From positions 1 through 64,000 of the forward strand of contig CANJNI010000012.1 in assembly GCA_947475995.1 (NCBI GenBank): DNA of 64,000 nucleotides, written 5' to 3'. Of this stretch, positions 16,745 through 25,452 are shown in pieces (positions within the stretch are counted from its first letter, which is position 1; each line of letters begins with the position of its first letter). The notes under the pieces are model-generated. The model saw only the letters and a list, made by a program, of their open reading frames with translations, ran no database searches and had not been told where the DNA came from. The DNA is from Beijerinckiaceae bacterium (lineage in GTDB: Bacteria; Pseudomonadota; Alphaproteobacteria; Rhizobiales; Beijerinckiaceae). Both the position numbers and the translations under genes were made by a program.

Positions 16745-17266
16745 TCAGAGCTGCTTGCAGGTCGGAACTTCTGAACCGAACAGGTCGATGCACTTGGCCT
16801 TGTCCATCGGACCCTTGCCGATGATCTTCGCATAGAGGAAGTCGGCCACGAGATTGATCTCACGATCCGTCAGCGTCGCCGGCGGATCCGTCATCGTCAT
16901 GCCGGACTTGTCGAGATCGGCCTTTTTCATTCCGTAGCAACGACCGTCGCTGTAGGCGAGCTTGTCGAAAGCCGGCATGCCCGTATCGGGTCGGCCACAC
17001 TTGATCGTCGTGACCAGCGAGTCGCGATCCATGTCGGTCTCGCGAAGGTTCGCGCCGTCAGGCATCTGGGTGTCCATCTTCACCCCGTCGCCCGCCCAGC
17101 CATGGCACGTCTGGCAATTGCCTTTCTGGCGGAAGATTCTGAAGCCCGCAGCGACATCGTCCGGCGATGCATTCTGGGCGAATGCGCCGCTGGTCAACAT
17201 GACGGCTCCGGCCGTCAGCGCCCCGAGCCAGAGTCGGCGCGCGAAGGTTCTATTGGTGTCTCCCAC
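16745..17266 (-). CDS. Periplasmic c-type cytochrome
   Basis: A 173-residue monohaem cytochrome. I chose GTG 17266 because GAGGAG sits 6 bases upstream and the Sec signal (LWLGALTAGAVMLTSGAFAQ) then starts correctly; an ATG at 17302 is the alternative. The haem motif is CQTCH in QKGNCQTCHGWAG, and the likely axial Met is in DTGMPAFDKL. Four further Cys residues lie in the C-terminal half (IKCGRP, DGRCYGM, AKCIDLF, PTCKQL) and may form disulfides. It faces the quinoprotein gene and is the obvious candidate electron acceptor, like XoxG/cytochrome cL, though it is not in the same operon. Confidence 0.88.
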   Translation of the reverse strand: MGDTNRTFARRLWLGALTAGAVMLTSGAFAQNASPDDVAAGFRIFRQKGNCQTCHGWAGDGVKMDTQMPDGANLRETDMDRDSLVTTIKCGRPDTGMPAFDKLAYSDGRCYGMKKADLDKSGMTMTDPPATLTDREINLVADFLYAKIIGKGPMDKAKCIDLFGSEVPTCKQL

Positions 17267-17416
17267 TGAAATCTCCTCGCATTGTTCGTTATGAATTGGC
17301 ATCGCGTTGCCAAGATTATTAATCCGGGACGTGGCGGTTTTCCAGTCATAAGGTGTGATTGGAAACCCGCCGCGAAAAGCGCTAGCCTTCGACCAACCAA
17401 CAAACGGATTTTGCCG

Positions 17417-18166
17417 ATGTTCCGATATCTCGCGGCGTTGCAGGCTTTTCTGTTGACGACGTCCATCGGCTGCGCTGCAGAGCGTCTGACGCGCGCAACC
17501 GTCTGGAATATCAAGCTGGGCGAGCCCATCTCGGCGCAGCCTCCGGTTGAGGCGTTCCAGAATTTTGCCTGCGGGTCGAATGGCAATGCGCCGCGTCAGA
17601 AGCTGACAGGCTGGAGCGACTTCGCCAAATGCGCTGCCGAGCCCGGCGGCCTGCACGAGGTCTATTTCGAATATGACGACGAGAACGAATATTACTTCCG
17701 CGCTCACGATATGGAGCGCGAGATTACCCGCTGGGCCGGGACGACAGACACAGGCTTTCCGATCATCACCTCAGCCCTGTTCGACGATAATGGCATAGCC
17801 AGAGGCGTGCGAATGGTGACCGATCCGCGCCCGGAATTTCGCAACAATGTTTTCGAAGCCGAACATCGCAAGCGCGAGCAGGCGTACCAGTTCGCCGGGG
17901 CCATGTCGGCGCGCTACGAGATCCAGCTCGACAAACATTGCGCCGAGCATCCGCTTGCGGAAGGCGAGGGGAAGATCGCAGGGCTCGCAATCAAACGCAC
18001 ATGCGAGAAGATCGACGAGGCGGAGCATCGCAGATACGTCGTGCACATGAACTATTTTCGCAAGCCTGGTCAGGCCGGCTACGATCCGCGCCTGCCCACA
18101 CGGACCACGCAGGGGCAGTTCGAAAGCTCGTCGCGCTTCGAGATTTACGCTCTGGACAAGAAATGA
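17417..18166 (+). CDS. Secreted protein of unknown function
   Basis: A 249-residue protein, start ATG 17417, chosen because it opens directly into a signal-like stretch (MFRYLAALQAFLLTTSIGCAAE). The Cys in IGC could also mark a lipobox, although the preceding residues fit poorly. The mature domain is rich in charged and aromatic residues (YFEYDDENEYYFRAHDMERE) with several Cys (FACGSNG, AKCAAEP, KHCAEHP, KRTCEK). I do not recognise a family. It is divergent from the cytochrome and convergent with the pentapeptide-repeat gene. Confidence 0.65.
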   Translation: MFRYLAALQAFLLTTSIGCAAERLTRATVWNIKLGEPISAQPPVEAFQNFACGSNGNAPRQKLTGWSDFAKCAAEPGGLHEVYFEYDDENEYYFRAHDMEREITRWAGTTDTGFPIITSALFDDNGIARGVRMVTDPRPEFRNNVFEAEHRKREQAYQFAGAMSARYEIQLDKHCAEHPLAEGEGKIAGLAIKRTCEKIDEAEHRRYVVHMNYFRKPGQAGYDPRLPTRTTQGQFESSSRFEIYALDKK

Positions 18167-18169
18167 ACG

Positions 18170-18949
18170 TCAGGGCGTGACGGTGCCGTCCGGCATCTGC
18201 GTCTTGCCGAAAAGGGACCCTTCAAGCTTCGCATCGGTGAGGTCAGCGCGGCGGAAGCTGGTTCCCGATAATATGGCGCTGCTCAGGTCAGCCTCGCGCA
18301 TCTTCGCCCCGAAGGCGTCGACATTGCTGAGGTCCGCTTTCTCCAGATGCGTCTGCATGAATTCTGCATTCAGCAACCGTGCGCCCACGAGGCTCGCTCC
18401 ATTGAAGTTGCTGGCGCGTGCGAACGCATAATCGAAGGCGACCTGCGTCAGGTCTGCGTTCGAAAAATCTGAATCCGCAATGCGGGATTTGCGCAGATCG
18501 ACGCTCTGCAGATTGGCCTTCGAGAAATCGGCGCGCGATGCGCGCACGGCCCCCATCATGGCTTGCGACAGATCTGCGCCCGCCAGCTTTGCTCCGTCGA
18601 GCCGCGCCGCGTAGAGCATCGCCTGATGCATCTTCGCGCCGCTCAGATTGGCGCGAATGAGATCGGCTTTGTTCAGATTGGCGCCCGTCAGGTCCGCTCC
18701 TGCAAGCGTCGCGTTCGTCAGGCGCGCATCATGGAAATTGGCGTCGGCGAGATTTGCGCCGGAGAGGTTGACGCCTGAAAGATCCTTGCGCTTGAAGCTG
18801 ACGCCCGAGAGGTCGCAGCCCGCACAATCCTTGCTGCGGCCCGCGATAAAGTCGTCGCGCTGGTCCGCGCGAGCGGGATATGAGGCGAGCGCAGCGAGCA
18901 GAAATCCGAAAGCGAGAGGCTTCACGGTGTTTCTGCGCGCTTGCGTCAT
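18170..18949 (-). CDS. Exported pentapeptide-repeat protein
   Basis: A 259-residue protein with a signal peptide (VKPLAFGFLLAALASYPARA) followed by a CAGCDLSG cap and about forty A(D/N)Lxx-type pentapeptide repeats (LSGVNLSGANLADANFHDA, and so on), predicting a right-handed quadrilateral beta-helix. It overlaps the end of the DUF4340 gene by 4 bases (18946-18949), so it is translationally coupled as the last gene of the Gld-like ABC operon. Being exported, it is unlikely to be a gyrase-protecting type. Function unknown. Confidence 0.87.
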   Translation of the reverse strand: MTQARRNTVKPLAFGFLLAALASYPARADQRDDFIAGRSKDCAGCDLSGVSFKRKDLSGVNLSGANLADANFHDARLTNATLAGADLTGANLNKADLIRANLSGAKMHQAMLYAARLDGAKLAGADLSQAMMGAVRASRADFSKANLQSVDLRKSRIADSDFSNADLTQVAFDYAFARASNFNGASLVGARLLNAEFMQTHLEKADLSNVDAFGAKMREADLSSAILSGTSFRRADLTDAKLEGSLFGKTQMPDGTVTP

Positions 18950-20130
18950 GGCTGCTGGCCTTGCTGTTGCTGCATCTGCTGCTGAAGCTGCATCTGCCTC
19001 TGCAATTGCTCGATGAATTCCGGCGGCACGTTCGGCGGCAGATTGTTCATGTCAATCTGCCCGCCAGGCTGGAATCCCGGGAAGCCCTGCGGAGCTGCAG
19101 GTTCTTCGGGCGGCTTCTGTGTCAGTTCGGCGACCGGCATCGACAGGGCAGCGATTCGATGCGAGGCGATCTTGTAGGCCCAGTTCGCCTGTCTGGCGTT
19201 GATGTCACGCGCCGCGTTGGCTGCTGCAGAGCCGGGCTTGGCTTCGGCCTTGAAGCGCGCCCAGGTCGCGCTACTGGCGTCGGCGAGAGTGATCTCGATG
19301 ATCAATCCGTCCGCCAGTTCGAAGCGCACGGCGCGCTGTTGCGGTCCGAAGGTCAGCGCGCTGACAGGGCTCACATCCTCGAATGTGCCGGAGACGAGCG
19401 CCGCCGTCACTTTCTTCACGGTCGAGTCGTTGGCGTATTCCACCGTTGCGGATGGGGTTTCGTCCGGCTTCGCGGGCCGGTAAACGCCGTTTTCCTTCAC
19501 GGCGTCGAAGACCGCGTTGCCGTTTTCCCTGATGCTGACGCGCTGCACCTGCGTCGACGGATAGGCGGGCGTCTCGTCGAAGAAGCCGGCGAACTCGTTC
19601 GGCATGGCCAGCATGCCTTGCACAAGCCAGGCCTGCGGCGATCCGGGCGTGCGCACGAAGGCGCCTCCCAGCGGATCATATCCCATGGCCGTGCTGCGCC
19701 GGCCGACGATGAGCGCTCCGGCGGATGCATTGTCCTTGAGAGCAAACGAGAGTTCCACCGATCCCTTGTCGACGCCGCCGTCCGATACCCCGATGGCGGG
19801 GTAGGAATCTTTCAGGGACGTCTTGGGCTCGACGGGCTTCATCGATGCAACGCTGGTCAGCAGGCTGCCGACCGCGAGCGGGCGCAGGGGGAAGTTGCCG
19901 CGATCGGCCGCCAGCCACTTGTCTCCCTCGCGCACGATGTTGATCGTGTAGCCGTTGGTCTTCACAGTCATCCGGGCGACATCGTCCGTCCGGCTCGTCA
20001 CGAGCGGCAGGAGCGAGGCGGGCGGCTTGGGCTGCGCATCGTTGACGGTGCGCTGCCAGGCGACGAGGCCCGCTCCGGCCGTCGCCACGACCGTTACAAG
20101 CAACAGAAGGCCGAAAGGTTTCTGGTTCAT
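18946..20130 (-). CDS. DUF4340 domain protein of the Gld-like ABC system
   Basis: A 394-residue membrane-anchored protein: an N-terminal helix (FGLLLLVTVVATAGAGLVAW), then a DUF4340-type periplasmic domain with repeated beta-rich units (WLAADRGNFPLRP, VELSFALKD). The C-terminus is a Gln-rich tail (QRQMQLQQQMQQQQGQQP). DUF4340 proteins regularly follow GldG-like genes. The start overlaps the GldG stop by 4 bases. It is probably an accessory subunit facing the periplasm. Confidence 0.85.
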   Translation of the reverse strand: MNQKPFGLLLLVTVVATAGAGLVAWQRTVNDAQPKPPASLLPLVTSRTDDVARMTVKTNGYTINIVREGDKWLAADRGNFPLRPLAVGSLLTSVASMKPVEPKTSLKDSYPAIGVSDGGVDKGSVELSFALKDNASAGALIVGRRSTAMGYDPLGGAFVRTPGSPQAWLVQGMLAMPNEFAGFFDETPAYPSTQVQRVSIRENGNAVFDAVKENGVYRPAKPDETPSATVEYANDSTVKKVTAALVSGTFEDVSPVSALTFGPQQRAVRFELADGLIIEITLADASSATWARFKAEAKPGSAAANAARDINARQANWAYKIASHRIAALSMPVAELTQKPPEEPAAPQGFPGFQPGGQIDMNNLPPNVPPEFIEQLQRQMQLQQQMQQQQGQQP

Positions 20131-22028
20131 GCGCGGCCTCCGGTCAGGCGTAGCGAGGCCAGATGCCGCTTCAGTCTCATGCGCCTGTACATCCAGATGA
20201 TCAGCGCCAGCACGGTAAGCAGCGCCGGCACCAGCAAAATGTTGAGCAGCTTGAGGTTCAGTTCGAGCGCCTCGATCTGCGAGCGTCCCGCAGCGCGCAC
20301 GTCGCGCAACTGGCGGCGGATATCGACGATCTGGCGGTTGAACTTGCCGATGGCGTCCTGTTGTTCTCCCGACATGACGGGCACATCGGTCGCCTCGGCG
20401 GGCGCATTGCGTGTCTGCAACTGGGCCAGTTGCTGCTGGGTTTCTTCAAGCTGCTGCGCAAGGCGCAGTTCGGTCGCCCGGTAGCGGTCCTCGGCCTCGG
20501 TCTCCATCTTTTCGACGGTCTTGAAGCCACGCAGCAACATGCCGCGCCCGCGCAATCCGTTCAGATCGACGCCGCCAACAAGACTGTCGAGCACGTTGAG
20601 CACGAAGTCCGAATTGGCGCTCAACGGCTCGCCGCGCTGGTTGACGTTGTGCGAGTTCGACAGAAGGTCGACATCCGCCACGACGACCAGATTGACCGGC
20701 GCAGACGACTGTCCCGCATGCGGCAGCACCGGCTTGACGCGCTGGTCCTCAGCTACCGGGGCGCCTTCAGGATAAGCGGTCTTCACGGAGCCAGCGAAGC
20801 GCGCCGCAAGAACCAGAGGCTCGTTGCCGGGGCGGAAACGCTCCATCAATTCGTTTGGATTGGGCCGGCCCATCACGTCGTTGCGCGCCATAAGCATCGA
20901 ATCGCGCGTCGTCGAGATCAACGGCGTCATTCGCAGCCCGGAATCCTTGGCCAGCTTCAGCGCGCCCGCGCTCGACATGCGCATGAGCTGCAGTCGGCTC
21001 GTCGCAGGGTCGTTCTGGTTCATGTTCTCCTGCTTGACCTGAAGCCACGGCAGGTAGCTCGCCACAAGCCGCTGGCGGCCCGCCTGGGCGGTGACGCGCA
21101 GCGCCATCTGGCGGTCGCCCGCAACCTTCTCCGTGTCGAAGTCGATGCCCCAGGCCTTGAACAGCGGCCCGACGTCCGAGGTGGGAACCTCCGGGACCGC
21201 GGGATTGCGCTGCGACGGCGGGGTGGTTTCAGCAATCGGATCGACGAAGAACACTGTCGGCTTGCCGGCCATCACATGCTGGTCGATCGCGTAAAGAACC
21301 GCCGGCGGAAGGTGATGGGGATGCGCCACCATGAGCGCATCGATGCCCTCGAAATTGATCGGCGGCGTCATCAGTTCGGAGACGCTGTAGTTCTTGTTGA
21401 CGAAATCCAGCATGGCGAACGGCGGACGGTTGAACTCCCGGTTGCCGAACATGTTCATGCCATCAATGATGCCGATCTTGCGACGCTCCGGGCGCGACAG
21501 CCGGTCAATGATGCTGGTCATCTGGTATTCGAGATTTTCCTCGGTCTGGGGATCCAGGAAGGCGATCTTCTCGAAACCGTCGGTGGAGTTCGTGGCGGTG
21601 AGACCGAAATATCCCTGTTCGCCGGTCGAGTTCATCATGAACCCGCGCAGCTGCAGGCCGATGGCCCGGTCTTCCTCGGCCGAGAATGGCGTCGGGTCGA
21701 TCTTCTGGTAGCGCACCTTGTCGCCCGACAGCAGTCGGTAGGTCCGCAGGATCTCCTCGACGCGCTCCGCATAAAGGCGCAGGCGCGGCACGGAATCCAG
21801 CAACGGCTGCGATGCGAACAGCGTGATGACGATGGGCTCGGGCACGCGCGTCAGAACATTTTTCGTGTTCTCCGACAGGGTGTAGAGCCGGTCCTGCGTC
21901 AGGTCGATGCGGGCGTTGCGGAAGAGGATTCCGAAAGCGAGATTGACGGCGGCGAAGAGGATGATCGCCAGCAGGATCGACAGACCGGCGAGCCGTTCGG
22001 GCTTCTGGTTGGTGAGGAAAGACGGCAT
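20127..22028 (-). CDS. GldG-like ABC auxiliary subunit
   Basis: A 633-residue protein with an N-terminal transmembrane helix (AGLSILLAIILFAAVNLAFG), a large periplasmic GldG/IFT-like domain (RIDLTQDRLYTLSENTKNVL, GIIDGMNMFGN, DALMVAHPHHLPP), a coiled coil around residues 530-595 and a C-terminal helix (LNILLVPALLTVLALIIWMY). GldG with the GldF-type permease and GldA-type ATPase forms an ABC complex needed for gliding in Bacteroidetes; proteobacterial relatives are of unknown role. Only 1 base separates its start from the permease stop. Confidence 0.87.
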   Translation of the reverse strand: MPSFLTNQKPERLAGLSILLAIILFAAVNLAFGILFRNARIDLTQDRLYTLSENTKNVLTRVPEPIVITLFASQPLLDSVPRLRLYAERVEEILRTYRLLSGDKVRYQKIDPTPFSAEEDRAIGLQLRGFMMNSTGEQGYFGLTATNSTDGFEKIAFLDPQTEENLEYQMTSIIDRLSRPERRKIGIIDGMNMFGNREFNRPPFAMLDFVNKNYSVSELMTPPINFEGIDALMVAHPHHLPPAVLYAIDQHVMAGKPTVFFVDPIAETTPPSQRNPAVPEVPTSDVGPLFKAWGIDFDTEKVAGDRQMALRVTAQAGRQRLVASYLPWLQVKQENMNQNDPATSRLQLMRMSSAGALKLAKDSGLRMTPLISTTRDSMLMARNDVMGRPNPNELMERFRPGNEPLVLAARFAGSVKTAYPEGAPVAEDQRVKPVLPHAGQSSAPVNLVVVADVDLLSNSHNVNQRGEPLSANSDFVLNVLDSLVGGVDLNGLRGRGMLLRGFKTVEKMETEAEDRYRATELRLAQQLEETQQQLAQLQTRNAPAEATDVPVMSGEQQDAIGKFNRQIVDIRRQLRDVRAAGRSQIEALELNLKLLNILLVPALLTVLALIIWMYRRMRLKRHLASLRLTGGRA

Positions 22029-22029
22029 C

Positions 22030-22770
22030 TCAGGCGCCCTTCTTGATTTCGATGATCTGCCCGTTGATGAACAGACAGAGCCCGATGAAGCTCAGGAAGA
22101 ACAGCATGTCGCGCAAATCGAGCACGCCGTTGGTGATCGTTCCGAAGTGCGACAGGAACGAGGATGAGGCGACGAAATCCACAATCACGCCGGGGGCGAC
22201 CTTGCGAAGCGTTGCAATCACGATATCTGCGCCGCCCACCATCATCAGCCCGCAGGCAGCGATGGAGATCACGAAAGCGATCACCTGGTTGCGCGTCAGC
22301 GCCGAGAGGCATGAGGCCAGCGCAAGCAGAGCGCCCGCCATCAGGAAGCTCGCCACATAGCTGGCGAAGATCACGCCATTGTCGGGCGAGCCGAGATAAT
22401 TGACCGTGAACCAGATCGGGGTCGTCAGCAGCAGCGCAAGGCCCGTAAAGGCCCAGCCGGCGAGAAACTTTCCGGCCACGGCCTCCCAGGTGGAGACCGG
22501 CATGGTCATCAGGATTTCAATTGTGCCGGTGCGGCGCTCCTCGGCCCACAGCCGCATTCCGATGGCCGGGATGAGCGCCAGAAAGAGCCACGGCTGGAAC
22601 GTGAAGAAGGTGGCGAGGTCGGCCTGCCGGCGGGAGAAGAATCCGCCGACATAGAACGTCATGGCGCCCGCCGCCGCCGCATAGGTTACGAGGAACACAT
22701 ATGCGAGCGGCGTCGAGAAATAGGCCGCAAGTTCCCGCCGGGCGATGATGAACATGATCCGCATGGTCAA
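22030..22770 (-). CDS. GldF-like ABC-2 type permease
   Basis: A 246-residue membrane protein with about six hydrophobic segments, starting MRIMFIIARRELAAYFSTPLAYVFLV, the usual opening of ABC-2 GldF-like permeases. It contains RLWAEERRTGTIEILMTMPV, the conserved cytoplasmic motif of ABC-2 exporters. The annotated start is at 22770, with a second ATG 6 bases further in. It lies between the ATPase (5-base gap) and the GldG-like gene. Confidence 0.88.
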   Translation of the reverse strand: MTMRIMFIIARRELAAYFSTPLAYVFLVTYAAAAGAMTFYVGGFFSRRQADLATFFTFQPWLFLALIPAIGMRLWAEERRTGTIEILMTMPVSTWEAVAGKFLAGWAFTGLALLLTTPIWFTVNYLGSPDNGVIFASYVASFLMAGALLALASCLSALTRNQVIAFVISIAACGLMMVGGADIVIATLRKVAPGVIVDFVASSSFLSHFGTITNGVLDLRDMLFFLSFIGLCLFINGQIIEIKKGA

Positions 22771-22775
22771 AATCC

Positions 22776-23741
22776 TCAGGCGTTCTGACGCTGGATGGTA
22801 AGCTGCCGGAAGACGAGATCGAGGCGTCCGGCTTCCGTATGAAGTTCCTGAAACTCGATGCCGTCGGCCCTGAGCTTTGCGGCGACGATATCGGCCGCAA
22901 ACTCATGGCCCTTCGGATAGGCGGTCAGGTGCATCATCGCCCCGTGGGCAGTGGGCACGACGCGCTCGATCTGCGGCATGGCGGCGATGATTTTTGCCGC
23001 CTTGGGTCCGATGTGCGTCGGCAACTGGATCGCGACCGCATTGTGGTTTTCAGCACGGGCGCGAAGCTCTGCAGGCGTTCCTTCGCCGACCAGCACGCCG
23101 TGGTCGATGATGATGGCCCGGTCGCAGATGGCGTCCACCTCTTCGAGCAGATGGGTCGAGATCACGATGGCCTTGTTGGGCTTGATCTCGTTGATGAGCT
23201 GGCGGACCGCGTGCTTCTGGTTCGGGTCGAGGCCGTCGGTCGGCTCGTCGAGGATCAGAACCTCGGGATCGTGGACGAGGGCCTGCGCCAGACCCAGACG
23301 GCGCTTGAAGCCCTTGGACAGAGTCTCGATCCGGCGGCGAAGGACTTCGTTCAGCTGCAGTTGCTTGATGACTTCCTCGACGCGCCGCTTGCGCTGCTCG
23401 CCGTCCAGTCCGCGCACTTGCGCCGAGAAATCCAGATAGGCCTCGGGCGTCATGTCGCCGTAGAGCGGTGCGCCTTCCGGCAGGTAGCCTATCCGGGCTT
23501 TGACGGCGCGCGGTTGCGTGCGCACATCGGCCCCGCCGATCCGGGCCGTGCCGGAAGTGGGGCTCAGATAGCCTGTGATCATCTTCATGGTGGTCGATTT
23601 GCCGGCGCCGTTCGGCCCAAGAAAGCCGAGCACCTCGCCGCGATTGACGTGAAAACTCACGCCGTTGACCGCAGCCACTGAACCGAACGCCTTGGTGAGG
23701 TGGTCGACATCGACCAGACGCGTACCCGAATCCGCCTTCAT
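22776..23741 (-). CDS. GldA-like ABC transporter ATP-binding protein
   Basis: A 321-residue ATPase, first gene of the five-gene operon. Walker A is GPNGAGKSTT (about residues 39-48), the signature-region sequence is LSKGFKRRLGLAQAL, Walker B is VLILDEPTDGLDPNQ, and the H-loop is VISTHLLEE. A C-terminal extension of about 90 residues (HIGPKAAKIIAAMPQIERVV) is the regulatory domain often seen in NatA/GldA-type ATPases. Its promoter should lie in 23742-23925, shared with the divergent M20 gene. Confidence 0.9.
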   Translation of the reverse strand: MKADSGTRLVDVDHLTKAFGSVAAVNGVSFHVNRGEVLGFLGPNGAGKSTTMKMITGYLSPTSGTARIGGADVRTQPRAVKARIGYLPEGAPLYGDMTPEAYLDFSAQVRGLDGEQRKRRVEEVIKQLQLNEVLRRRIETLSKGFKRRLGLAQALVHDPEVLILDEPTDGLDPNQKHAVRQLINEIKPNKAIVISTHLLEEVDAICDRAIIIDHGVLVGEGTPAELRARAENHNAVAIQLPTHIGPKAAKIIAAMPQIERVVPTAHGAMMHLTAYPKGHEFAADIVAAKLRADGIEFQELHTEAGRLDLVFRQLTIQRQNA

Positions 23742-23925
23742 ACTCTGACCAAACTCCCCGAGGCCTCCCCGGCCGGTCCATTCGGACCCGCCGACGGCCG
23801 CAATTGTCGCGGCTTCTCTTACGGCATTCTAACCAGAATTTCCAACGAGGGAACCCGCCGCCGGGCCTCGCCGCCATTGTGGGCGAAGCAGGATTTGGGC
23901 ACCTTGCGGCAAACTGGAGCGCCTT

Positions 23926-25374
23926 ATGTCATTATCCGCACCGAAAGCTTTCGCATTCCAATGCATCGACCGCAACCGGAAAGCCCTCGAAATCCTGTCG
24001 GATTCGATTTTCTATTTCGGCGAGGTCGGCATGCAGGAGCGCGAAACCGCTGCGCTCATGACGGATCTGCTGGAAACCGAAGGGTTCCGGATGACGCGCG
24101 GCCTCTCAGGCTTCCCGACCGGTTTCATGGCCGAATGGGGAGAGGGCGGCTCCGTTGTTGCGCTGCACACAGAATATGACGCCAATCCTGACAATTCCCA
24201 GATGTCCGGCTTGGCGGAGCGTCGGCCCATCGTTGAGGGCGCGCCGGGTCATTGCGAGGGCCATAACGTCAACGCCGCCGTGATGGTCACGGCCGCTGTC
24301 GCGACGAAACGCGCGATGGAAAAATTCGGGTTGAGCGGCCGCCTGAAGGTGTTCGGCGCGCCGGGCGAAGAGCAGTTGCTCAGCCGCCCGTACTACGTGC
24401 GGGACGGACATTTCGGCGACGTCGACGTCGCGATCCACAATCATATCGGCAGCGATTTTCGCGCCATTTACGGCATGACCCATGTGGGGCTGGTCTCGGC
24501 GAAGTTCATCTTCCACGGCGAAAGCGCGCACTCGTCCACGGCGCCGTGGAAAGGCCGCGATGCGCTGGATGCAGTTGTCCTCATGGACGTCGGTATGGCG
24601 CAATACAGGGAGCACATGGAGCCGACCATGCGCATCCATCGCGTCATCACCGAGGGCGGCCAGCAGCCTAACGTCATCCCGGCCCGCGCCGCCGTCTGGT
24701 GGTATCTGCGCGACCCCACGGCGGCGGGCGTCCGGAAGCTTTTCGAACAGGCAAAGAAAATCGCCCAGGGGGCCGCCCTGATGACCAACACGGAGCTGGA
24801 AGTCGAGGTGTTGAGCGCCGTCTGGCCGGTGCGGGGCAACCAGACGCTGGCGGAAGTGCTACAAGCCAACGTCGAGGCGGTCGGCCAGCCGGACTGGACC
24901 GATGAGGAACAGGCTCTTGCGCGCGCCTTGCAGGAAAAGGCCGGGGCTGCCCCGACGGGACTGCGGACCGCCATTCCTGCGTTGAAGGGACCTTCGCCCC
25001 AGCGCTCGCCGTCCAATGATTGCGGGGATATTTCATGGGTCGTCCCCATGGGCAGGCTGAACTTCCCCGCCAACGTGCCCGATCTGCCCTACCACAACTG
25101 GACTGCGGGAGCGCCTCTGGCCACCAGCATCGCCCACAAGGGCGGACTGGCCGGCGCAAAGGCGCTTGCAGGCGCCGTGCTGGATCTGTTTGCCGATCCG
25201 GGGCTCATCGCCCGCGCGAAGGAAACCTTCCGGGCCGAGATCGGCGATGTGAAATACGAGCCGCTTCTGCCGCCCGGCCAGCAGCCGCCTGCGGACCTCA
25301 ACGCGTATATGATGGAGCAGTGGCGCGAGAAAATGCGCGTCCATTACCTTCGCGATAGGCCCGTGTTCCTCTGA
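23926..25374 (+). CDS. M20 family amidohydrolase (AbgB-like)
   Basis: A 482-residue metallo-amidohydrolase of the M20D/AbgB group, which cleaves N-acyl amino acids or p-aminobenzoyl-glutamate. Start ATG 23926, with GGAG 7 bases upstream. Visible metal-site and dimerisation elements include ALHTEYDANPD, GHCEGHNVNAA, FGAPGEEQL, HGESAHSSTAPW, NVIPARAAVWWYLR and the terminal TSIAHKGGLAGAKALA. It heads the right-hand binding-protein cluster, so it may hydrolyse an imported amide whose acid is then activated by the acyl-CoA synthetase downstream. Confidence 0.87.
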   Translation: MSLSAPKAFAFQCIDRNRKALEILSDSIFYFGEVGMQERETAALMTDLLETEGFRMTRGLSGFPTGFMAEWGEGGSVVALHTEYDANPDNSQMSGLAERRPIVEGAPGHCEGHNVNAAVMVTAAVATKRAMEKFGLSGRLKVFGAPGEEQLLSRPYYVRDGHFGDVDVAIHNHIGSDFRAIYGMTHVGLVSAKFIFHGESAHSSTAPWKGRDALDAVVLMDVGMAQYREHMEPTMRIHRVITEGGQQPNVIPARAAVWWYLRDPTAAGVRKLFEQAKKIAQGAALMTNTELEVEVLSAVWPVRGNQTLAEVLQANVEAVGQPDWTDEEQALARALQEKAGAAPTGLRTAIPALKGPSPQRSPSNDCGDISWVVPMGRLNFPANVPDLPYHNWTAGAPLATSIAHKGGLAGAKALAGAVLDLFADPGLIARAKETFRAEIGDVKYEPLLPPGQQPPADLNAYMMEQWREKMRVHYLRDRPVFL

Positions 25375-25452
25375 CGCAGTCGCGGGCGGCGTCCCTGACC
25401 GCATTGACTCGCCGCCGATGGAGCGTTTGATAGGCGCACACGGGAGGAAACG

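Noticed and set aside
18170..18949. Pentapeptide-repeat protein as a quinolone-resistance (Qnr-type) gyrase protector
   Set aside because: It carries a signal peptide and is coupled to an envelope ABC operon, so it is probably periplasmic.
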